A stretch of DNA of 64,000 bases from Chitinophaga hostae (GTDB taxonomy: Bacteria > Bacteroidota > Bacteroidia > Chitinophagales > Chitinophagaceae), in assembly GCF_018224885.1 (NCBI RefSeq), contig NZ_JAGTXB010000004.1, forward strand, positions 248,001 to 312,000. Reading direction: 5' to 3'. Position 1 is the stretch's first letter, and every line of letters starts with the position of its first letter. Positions 27,729 to 34,774 of the stretch are shown piece after piece. The translations under genes and the position numbers were made by a program. The notes below the pieces were generated by a model, which saw only the letters and a program-made list of their open reading frames with translations, ran no database searches and was not told the DNA's origin.

Positions 27729-28451
27729 TTGGAAAGACCATTTAAACAGGAAGAATTAGCAGTTCTGAGAAAAGGACGCTCCCCGCGTGCCAATGAAAGC
27801 AGCGATACGGCAGGTTGGCTGGGCTGCCTGGCATTCTTTATCGTCATTATTGCCTATGGCTGGCTGGCATCGTTACTCAGTATGCATGTAAGTATGTTTT
27901 GGGCAGCAGTGCTGCCTTTCCCCGTCATCGGCATGGTGTATCTTTTATATCGTTTTATCCTGAAAGAATTTATACCCGACGAATTTGGGCATGCAGTGAT
28001 AGAAACCGTTACTGCAACGGATATCCAGATCAGTAGCAACGCTGACGGGTATACGATAAAGGTGTTACATCCCGACGGTGAAATTACCTGGTCCGGTGAA
28101 ATGACAGTAGTGTATTTTGGTCATAATGAAGAGGGGTTTAGAAAAGTGTTGCGGTACTTAAAACTGGATGCTGCCATCACCGCTACCGGTTACCAGCTGC
28201 CTCTGGATACATTGTTAACGATGAGCAGTGATGTGTTGTGGGTGAGGTTTGAACCTGCTCAGCAATCCTCCACCTATCATTTGGGAAAGTGGGGATTAGC
28301 GGATTATTTCAGGACGGAATATGACCTGATCCGCAGCTCCAAAACGGATGCATTGGTTTTTGTTGGCCTTGATAGCGGCACTGCCGCCTATTTTGGCAAT
28401 ACTATTACGTTTGGGAGCAACAATATACAGTGCCTGCCTTATCCTATTTAG
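27729..28451 (+). CDS. Membrane protein of unknown function
   Basis: 240 residues, start assigned to a TTG at 27729 because no ATG precedes the hydrophobic part in frame. Two transmembrane helices at about 33-53 (LGCLAFFIVIIAYGWLASLL) and 58-82 (FWAAVLPFPVIGMVYLLYRF), then a soluble domain of about 155 residues rich in beta-strands. No known family recognised. Its stop overlaps that of the convergent gene at 28448 by four bases. Confidence 0.8.
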   Translation: MERPFKQEELAVLRKGRSPRANESSDTAGWLGCLAFFIVIIAYGWLASLLSMHVSMFWAAVLPFPVIGMVYLLYRFILKEFIPDEFGHAVIETVTATDIQISSNADGYTIKVLHPDGEITWSGEMTVVYFGHNEEGFRKVLRYLKLDAAITATGYQLPLDTLLTMSSDVLWVRFEPAQQSSTYHLGKWGLADYFRTEYDLIRSSKTDALVFVGLDSGTAAYFGNTITFGSNNIQCLPYPI

Positions 28452-29251
28452 TGAGCCGGCCATTGATTAAACAATGCTTCCCGTTCCTTAAAATGTTGTT
28501 TGATAAATATCAACAGCAAATCGCCGGCAAATGTAATCGTGGCCTCATGTGAAGTATAGATCAGCCAGTTGAAGTCTGCATCACAATACATTGTTTCGTG
28601 ACTGTTCAAATGAAACTCGCTGTGCGCAATCGCTGTGTAAATTTCTTCTTCCGTTACTTCCAGCAGATGTGTGGCTGCATGCTGATCCAGGAAGTCAGCA
28701 ATAGATTGATAATCGTCTGCTGTTAATTCATTTTTAGGGAGAAATATTACTTCCCCGGGACTCTTCTCTACAACCGGATCCCAGTATTCGTTGTCATAAT
28801 TCCATCGTTCCAGCAACTGTTGTTTGACGACCTCTTTTTCATTTTCGTTGAGCCGCCGGCGATAGGGAAGCGGCGCCACCTGTGCCAGGGCTTCCGGTGT
28901 AATGGTTTGTATAAAGCCGATAAATTTATCGCGCTCATCGCGGATAGCTGCTTTTTCAATGGCATTGTCCTCACTTTCTGTAAAGGAGGAGGCAGCCTCG
29001 TTCCCAATATGGATCAATGCTTCACGGCAGGCGGCCAGTGATGGATACGTTTGATCTGTGTATATTTCTATTTCACCCAGTATGGCAGCCAATGCATGAT
29101 AGCGGGGAAATAAATTATAATCACTGTCAGAATACGTATACTCCGGGAAATCCTGCCCTGTACGTTCATTGACATACCTGTTGGCCCAGTAGGCATAATG
29201 TTCCTTACAGTAACGACGTGCGGCGGTAATCAGTGCAACGGTTTCGGTCAT
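28448..29251 (-). CDS. Cytoplasmic protein of unknown function
   Basis: 267 residues from ATG at 29251 (MTETVALITAARRYCKE); the open frame runs further upstream into the permease gene, but that part is its shadow. Acidic and helical, no signal peptide or membrane segment, no recognised domain. It reads in the same direction as the permease gene, whose stop lies 53 bases upstream of this start. Confidence 0.8.
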   Translation of the reverse strand: MTETVALITAARRYCKEHYAYWANRYVNERTGQDFPEYTYSDSDYNLFPRYHALAAILGEIEIYTDQTYPSLAACREALIHIGNEAASSFTESEDNAIEKAAIRDERDKFIGFIQTITPEALAQVAPLPYRRRLNENEKEVVKQQLLERWNYDNEYWDPVVEKSPGEVIFLPKNELTADDYQSIADFLDQHAATHLLEVTEEEIYTAIAHSEFHLNSHETMYCDADFNWLIYTSHEATITFAGDLLLIFIKQHFKEREALFNQWPAH

Positions 29252-29304
29252 GCCGCAAAATACCAAATTATTGGAAAACCATAAATGGCTTCGTTGGGTG
29301 GTTT

Positions 29305-31686
29305 TTACTCTGCCCGCAAACTGTTGACCGGATTTATCAGCGCTGCCCGGATAGCCTGGAAACTTACGGTGCCCAGGGTTACCACCAGGGTGACCAACGC
29401 GGTAATAACAAATATCCATACTGATAGGCCGATGCGGTAATCGTATTGCTGCAGCCAGTTATGCATGAAATACCAGGCAACCGGCATGGCTACACTAAAG
29501 GAGATAGCTGTGAGCAAAAGGAATTCTTTTGTCAGAAGCGCCCATACGCTTACCACAGAAGCGCCGAGCACTTTTCTGATGCCGATTTCTTTTACACGCT
29601 GCTCAGCGGTGAAGGTGGCTAATCCAAAGATGCCGAGGCAGCTGATGAAGATGGCGAATAGCGCGAAAAAGGCGGATAGCTTGCTGATACGGTCTTCCGA
29701 AGAAAACTTCCTCGCATATTCCAGGTCAGCAAAACTAAATTTAAATGGCGCTGTGGGGGCGTATTTTTTAAGCACTGTTTCTATTTTGGCAAGCGCTTCA
29801 GGTGTGCCGATAAGGGGATTGATGCGAACTGTAATTTGACTGAGGTTGCCATAGTCCATCATGAATATCGCCGGCGCAGGATGTGCAAAAGGAGATTCCA
29901 TGATCACATTCTTTATGACGCCGATAACCTGGTAGTTATTGTCATCAAATTTTATGGTGGAGCCTACGGGGTGCTCCAGTCCCATAAAGGCAACGGCGCT
30001 TTCATTCAGTATCATGCCGAAGGTATCAGTGGCAAAAGCCCTTGAAAAGTCGCGCCCGGCTGTAAATCGCCAGTCTACCGTTTTCCCGAAATCATGCGAC
30101 ACCCACGAAGTGGCAAAAGTCGGACGAAGATCTGCCGGTTTACCGGGCCAGTCGTATCCGGTCAGATGGGCGTAAAGCTCAGTAGCAGGATTGGACGCTT
30201 CGGCCATGTTTAATGCTCCCCCTGAGTTGATAAGGTCATTGCGGAGCGCATCATAATGCTGTTGCAACTCCGGAGTGGTCATCGCAATATTGATCAGTCC
30301 ATTCCGGTCATAGCCCAACGGCCGGTTTCTTGCGTGCTGAATTTGTTTAAAGATGATAATGGTACCAATGATCAGCACTACGGAAACCGTGAACTGTAAT
30401 ACTACCAGCGCCTTCCTGGAAAATACCGGTGTACGGCCGGTTTTAAAGGTGCCTTTCAGTACTTTTAAGGTATTGAAAGACGAAAGATAAAAGGCGGGAT
30501 AGCTGCCTGCCAGCAGGCCTGTGAGCAGCGTAAGAGAAATAACTTCTGCCCATAAGGTCCCGCTGTTCCACGGAAAGCGGATTTCCTTTTCGGCCAGTGC
30601 ATTGAACCAGGGCAATGAAAATGCAGCCAGCGCCATGGCTAACAGCAGCGCCATCCCGGCGATGATCATGGCTTCTCCCAAAAACTGGAAAATAAGCTGG
30701 TGTTTTTCAGAACCGATCGCCTTGCGGATACCTACTTCCCGGGCCCTTTTCTGCGAACGCGCCGTATTAAGGTTCATGAAATTGATACAGGCAAGTAACA
30801 GCACAAACAAACCAATAGTGCCAAAAATCCATACATATCGAATAGCGCCGCCGGTATTTTTTCCATTGGTAAATTCGCCGTACAGATGCCATTTGCTCAT
30901 CGGTTGTAATACAATTTCCGGGTCGTCGTGTCTGTCAGGTTTTCCTTTAAGCAAATCCCTTACAGCGCCCGCCACCGTTGCGAGTATGGCATGGTCCGCC
31001 AGTTCGGCATAAATAAAGAAGGAGTTGTTGTTCCAGGCGTCATAGGAATTTTTTATCCAGGCCTGGTCAGCAATGAGGTAGGACCATGGCAACACAAATT
31101 TTACGTTGGAAAAATTAGTGTTCCCTGGGAAATCTTCAAACACCCCGGTTACTTTTACACTGTTCTTATTATCTATACGGAGTACTTTGTTGATGGGATC
31201 TGCCGCTCCGAACAAGGCCTGTGCCACCGAACGGCTGAGCATAACGGAAGATGGATCATTTAATCCATGCAAGGTACCGGATACTATATCGGGTGATAAA
31301 ATATCCATCAGTTCCGGTTCTCCGTACAGGCCATCCTGGTTGATTTTTTTATCGCCGTAGGCCAGTACATGCGGACCACTATTCCTGTTCAGCGCTACAT
31401 GCTTGAAATGAGCGGCGTATTTGGAACGCAGTTCCAATGCCGCCGGAATCGGCATCACTGTTTCCGTGGAAATTTTATGATAGGCCGCATTATTCCAGTT
31501 GTGCATTACCTGCACAATACGATCGTAGTTTTTTAAAGACTTATTGTACGACGTTTCATCCGTTATCCATAAACCAATTAAAATAACTACCGCCATGCCA
31601 ATCGCCAGCCCAAGGATATTGATAACTGCAAATCCTTTGTTGCGTGAAAGGTTACGCCATGTTATACGGAAATAGTTGCTGATCAT
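29305..31686 (-). CDS. ABC transporter permease, MacB/FtsX type
   Basis: 793 residues from ATG at 31686 (MISNYFRITWRNLSRNKG); an ATG at 31716 adds ten residues not seen in the family. The layout is TM1 (FAVINILGLAIGMAVVILIG), a periplasmic MacB core domain, three membrane helices around 280-410 (FGTIGLFVLLLACINFMNLN), a second MacB-like periplasmic domain and three C-terminal helices, with the FtsX signatures RAREVGIRKAIGS and RVKEIGIRKVLGASV. Such permeases of Bacteroidota work with a separate ATPase in export or lipoprotein/signal systems; no ATPase is adjacent. Confidence 0.93.
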   Translation of the reverse strand: MISNYFRITWRNLSRNKGFAVINILGLAIGMAVVILIGLWITDETSYNKSLKNYDRIVQVMHNWNNAAYHKISTETVMPIPAALELRSKYAAHFKHVALNRNSGPHVLAYGDKKINQDGLYGEPELMDILSPDIVSGTLHGLNDPSSVMLSRSVAQALFGAADPINKVLRIDNKNSVKVTGVFEDFPGNTNFSNVKFVLPWSYLIADQAWIKNSYDAWNNNSFFIYAELADHAILATVAGAVRDLLKGKPDRHDDPEIVLQPMSKWHLYGEFTNGKNTGGAIRYVWIFGTIGLFVLLLACINFMNLNTARSQKRAREVGIRKAIGSEKHQLIFQFLGEAMIIAGMALLLAMALAAFSLPWFNALAEKEIRFPWNSGTLWAEVISLTLLTGLLAGSYPAFYLSSFNTLKVLKGTFKTGRTPVFSRKALVVLQFTVSVVLIIGTIIIFKQIQHARNRPLGYDRNGLINIAMTTPELQQHYDALRNDLINSGGALNMAEASNPATELYAHLTGYDWPGKPADLRPTFATSWVSHDFGKTVDWRFTAGRDFSRAFATDTFGMILNESAVAFMGLEHPVGSTIKFDDNNYQVIGVIKNVIMESPFAHPAPAIFMMDYGNLSQITVRINPLIGTPEALAKIETVLKKYAPTAPFKFSFADLEYARKFSSEDRISKLSAFFALFAIFISCLGIFGLATFTAEQRVKEIGIRKVLGASVVSVWALLTKEFLLLTAISFSVAMPVAWYFMHNWLQQYDYRIGLSVWIFVITALVTLVVTLGTVSFQAIRAALINPVNSLRAE

Positions 31687-31881
31687 AGGAGTGTTTATTA
31701 GCCGGAATGCATCCACAAAATAATGTACCGTTTTTACAACGGGAAGCCCTCACGTAATTATATATTATACAAATAATTTTATGTTCATTTTCATATCTAC
31801 AGTGTTCAATTACGGACACCCCATTTCTGAATGAAAAATTCTTCCTATTTTTAATTAAAATATGAAATCAAATAACATAAA

Positions 31882-32205
31882 GTGAATAAGTACGAAAGAT
31901 TGAAGAGTGATTTGGAAACCCACGGAACCGGAAAAATGAAAGCCTTTGGCACCTCAATGTTACCCATTCTGAAAAGCGGAACCCTCCTCACATTTGTAAA
32001 AGCAACTGATTATGCCATCGGCGATATTGTATTCTGTAAAGTAAAAGGCCGTTATATCGATGCGCATAAGATCATTAAGAAAGTAGAGAACAAAGGATGT
32101 TTAATCGCCAACAACCATGGATTCGAAAATGGCTGGACTAAAGTGATCTATGGAAAAGTAATTGTGGGAGAGTATGAGAATAAGATAATTTATAAGAAAG
32201 ATTAA
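31882..32205 (+). CDS. Small S24/S26-peptidase-like protein
   Basis: 107 residues from GTG at 31882; the ATG at 31862 opens another frame that stops at once. The segment FGTSMLPILKSGTLLTFV matches the catalytic serine box (G-T-S-M-x-P) of the LexA/signal-peptidase fold, and IGDIVFCKVKGRYIDAHKII matches the later strands with the H-K region. The DNA-binding domain of LexA-type repressors and the membrane anchor of signal peptidases are both missing, so this is a bare protease-like fold. The role is not known. Confidence 0.75.
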   Translation: MNKYERLKSDLETHGTGKMKAFGTSMLPILKSGTLLTFVKATDYAIGDIVFCKVKGRYIDAHKIIKKVENKGCLIANNHGFENGWTKVIYGKVIVGEYENKIIYKKD

Positions 32206-32324
32206 ATTAGCAGATGCCTTGCTGCCCCACAGGCAAATAAACAGTTGATCCCACTTAAATGAAGTTAATAATAACAATAGTCGTTTGATATCCTTCCTTA
32301 AAATTTAATGGTTAAATTAGCTGT

Positions 32325-33293
32325 ATGAAAGGTTTTTGGAGTTATTTCTGGATCATTTATATGCTTTTCTTCGCCATTCCTTTTCCCATGTTGCTATATT
32401 ATAACACGGGATACGAAGAAAATGAACCCAGCCAGCCCTGGATGGCATTAGGTTTACTGGCGTTGGCGATTATATTGTGGACGATATTGCTGACAGGCTG
32501 GTTCAAAAAATGGGTATTGATGATCTTCCTGATGCGCCGAAATATTTTTCGGCTCCTGGAAGAAGGAACGCCGAAAGATGCCCGTGTGCTGTCGATGAAA
32601 GCATTGAGCACTGCGCCGAATGGCAGCGTGGCTACAGAAATAAGTTGCTCATTAAAAAACTTTGCAGGCGCCGATATTACCGAACAGCTATCTGTCAAGG
32701 ATACCAAGCCGGAACTAAGACGATACGATATCGGGAAAACGGTTCGGTTAAAGATCGATGAAAAACTCAAAGCAATCCCTTATCTCACCATCGATGGAGT
32801 ACAGGTGACTATCAAGCCGTTTCGGCTGATCATGATTTGTGTACTCTGGCTCCTGGTAGCAGCTGCTGTAGTATACTACGGTATATTTTCGTATACATTG
32901 GAAAATAATGGAACCGGCTGGCGTTTCCTCAAATTTTATCATCCGCTGGTATTATGTCCGCTGATCTTAATCGGTTCCCGTATAGGACTGGGATGGTTGC
33001 TGGGGCTTTTTACAGGCGGCTCTCCGGAAACCAACCTGCACTTTAAATATTACGGACTGCGTACAGATGCAAAGGTTTTGTCGGCCGAACAAACCGGTAC
33101 CTATATCAACGAACAGCCGCAGGTACGGTTTGAATTACAATACCAGGATGACCTTGGAAAAACCCACGTGGTGTCATTAAAGAAGATAGTATCACTGATG
33201 GATCTGGGAACAGTAAAGCAGGCGCCTATGCCCGTTTTCTATTTAAAAGACAAGCCGGAGCAGGTGGCGTTTGCCAGTGATGTGGAAGCATAA
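32325..33293 (+). CDS. Membrane protein with two DUF3592-like repeats
   Basis: 322 residues. Two similar halves: two transmembrane helices (about 4-26 and 40-65), then a beta-rich domain around 80-165 with TPKDARVLSMKAL; a second helix pair (about 168-190 and 205-230), then a domain with GLRTDAKVLSAEQTGTYIN and PMPVFYLKDKPEQVAF. The pattern of xDAKVL...TGTYIN and ...V.YLKDKPE recalls DUF3592. The duplication suggests a gene fusion. Followed after 10 bases by a lipoprotein gene in the same direction. Confidence 0.75.
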   Translation: MKGFWSYFWIIYMLFFAIPFPMLLYYNTGYEENEPSQPWMALGLLALAIILWTILLTGWFKKWVLMIFLMRRNIFRLLEEGTPKDARVLSMKALSTAPNGSVATEISCSLKNFAGADITEQLSVKDTKPELRRYDIGKTVRLKIDEKLKAIPYLTIDGVQVTIKPFRLIMICVLWLLVAAAVVYYGIFSYTLENNGTGWRFLKFYHPLVLCPLILIGSRIGLGWLLGLFTGGSPETNLHFKYYGLRTDAKVLSAEQTGTYINEQPQVRFELQYQDDLGKTHVVSLKKIVSLMDLGTVKQAPMPVFYLKDKPEQVAFASDVEA

Positions 33294-33303
33294 AAACAAT
33301 AGG

Positions 33304-34026
33304 ATGAAACAACAGATACAGAAGATACTAGGCATGATACTGATCGTTGGATGTGCCTCCTGTAGCCAGTTCCGGGATTCCATACACGATACGCTGTATG
33401 GCACTCAAAGAACAACACCGGTCAACAGCAGCAGTAGCAGCACCGCAGGACGGATCATGGAATCCGGCAGCGACACGGTGAGGATTGAGTTCAGTACCAG
33501 CAGCAGTTCCACTACCGTCACCCATTCCATCACATCTTCCTCCGGGATAGCAAGCCCCGGTTTTCTAGGTAACAGCTCCCGGCTTAAAGCGGCGGAACTG
33601 TCGCTGCGTAAACTGCCGGCCTTCTCCCGAAAACAGATCTACCTGTATCGGTTTATTCACTTCTATGATGACGGAAGAATTAATGTACAGCTGCAAAATC
33701 CCGAAAACCCGGAATACGTGGATGAGTATAGCTATCGCAAGGGTTCCTGGGAAACGCCCAAACCGGTACAACTGTCTGTGCACGACAATATAAAGAAATC
33801 GCTGGTGAAACTGGATGATGTTGATTTTGAAAATGCAGGCAAAATATACCGGCACTACAGTGCCAAAGCAAACGGCGTAACAGGCGCCCCGCCGCTTACG
33901 CATGTATACGCCGTATTTGATAACAATACGATCAGCTGGTATCCCCAATCCATTAGTGGCAGCAGGGAACGGTATTTTATCAGTTTTGAACCCAATGGCG
34001 ACCTGAAAAGCTTTTACCGGCAGTAG
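33304..34026 (+). CDS. Lipoprotein of unknown function
   Basis: 240 residues from ATG at 33304; a start at 33271 lies inside the upstream gene. The signal ends LIVGCASC, giving a lipoprotein, then a long serine-rich, low-complexity spacer at about 40-95 (SSSSSTAG, STSSSSTT) and a folded C-terminal domain rich in aromatic residues (FIHFYDDGRINVQL, HVYAVFDNNTISWYPQ). Not assigned to a family. The 10-base gap to the membrane protein upstream makes an operon likely. Confidence 0.8.
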   Translation: MKQQIQKILGMILIVGCASCSQFRDSIHDTLYGTQRTTPVNSSSSSTAGRIMESGSDTVRIEFSTSSSSTTVTHSITSSSGIASPGFLGNSSRLKAAELSLRKLPAFSRKQIYLYRFIHFYDDGRINVQLQNPENPEYVDEYSYRKGSWETPKPVQLSVHDNIKKSLVKLDDVDFENAGKIYRHYSAKANGVTGAPPLTHVYAVFDNNTISWYPQSISGSRERYFISFEPNGDLKSFYRQ

Positions 34027-34359
34027 GCAAACCGTTTTTTTTCTTGTATGTTAATGATGTTAGGAAAGCTAATAATAATTTTTTATTTCTAAACATTCTC
34101 CTTATTTTCATGCTCGTATTATAGACCTTGAAGTAAAAATAACCATAGCATGAAATCCGGAAGGCCCTGATTGATCATCTCTCTGTTTCTTTGTTGTCAT
34201 TATTGTGGATCGTGAAGCATACCCGCTTAGCGATGAGATGGATTGTTTTCCTTTGTTAATCATGAAAGATTGCCGGTGCATCGTTGCCGGTTGTAAAACT
34301 TATATCCTGCAGGATTGTCTGTTAATTATATTTAATCACCCCTCAAAATGTAATCTATT
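34027..34359. other. Intergenic region before the crystallin-like gene
   Basis: About 330 bases with only a frame at 34205-34453 that overlaps the next gene in another frame and shows no coding pattern. No hairpin or promoter match is clear. Confidence 0.4.
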
Positions 34360-34692
34360 ATGGGTATTATCGTTTTTTATGAAGGCAACAATGGTTCGCA
34401 GAACATTGTACAGACCGTGGAAGATGTACCAGGACAAAACTTCCGCCCGGTAAAGAATGACGAAATCAGATCCTGTAAATTGTATGGCGTAAGACCAGGT
34501 TGCGAGATCACGGTGTATGACTCCCCGGATGGTTCTATGTCCGACGACTTCAGCATCATTAATGTAAAAAGGGTTTCCCCTGAGTATACTGTGGATACCT
34601 TCGAAAGGAGCTATGAAGATGATTATGTGGTAGTTTCCTTTATACGGAATAACGGCCTTGATGGCAAAGTATCCCGTATTAAAATCAACTAA
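34360..34692 (+). CDS. Beta/gamma-crystallin-like small protein
   Basis: 110 residues, no signal peptide. The sequence IIVFYEGNNGSQNIV, VRPGCEITVYDSPDG, DDFSIINVKR and DDYVVVSFIRNNGLDG resembles a family of small bacterial proteins with a Greek-key-type pattern related to beta/gamma crystallins, in which the YDSPDG and D-D-F/Y steps are conserved; some bind calcium. Ends with KVSRIKIN, the usual C-terminus of this family. Monocistronic and closed by a strong terminator. Confidence 0.7.
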   Translation: MGIIVFYEGNNGSQNIVQTVEDVPGQNFRPVKNDEIRSCKLYGVRPGCEITVYDSPDGSMSDDFSIINVKRVSPEYTVDTFERSYEDDYVVVSFIRNNGLDGKVSRIKIN

Positions 34693-34729
34693 TCGTATAG
34701 ACGGCTAAAATTTCACACCTGGTTAGGAG

Positions 34730-34758
34730 AACAGCCAGCTCTCGGAGCTGGCTGTTTT
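34730..34758 (+). terminator. Intrinsic terminator
   Basis: AACAGCCAGCTC (34730-34741), loop TCG and GAGCTGGCTGTT (34745-34756) form a perfect 12-bp stem followed by TT. It sits between the crystallin-like gene and the opposing regulator gene and can serve both. Confidence 0.85.
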
Positions 34759-34774
34759 AAACAGTGTGCGGTGT

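Noticed and set aside
31882..32205. Phage repressor suggested by the S24-like fold
   Set aside because: No integrase, structural or other phage gene lies nearby and there is no DNA-binding domain.
34205..34453. 82-residue frame before the crystallin-like gene
   Set aside because: It overlaps that gene in a different frame and has no coding pattern.
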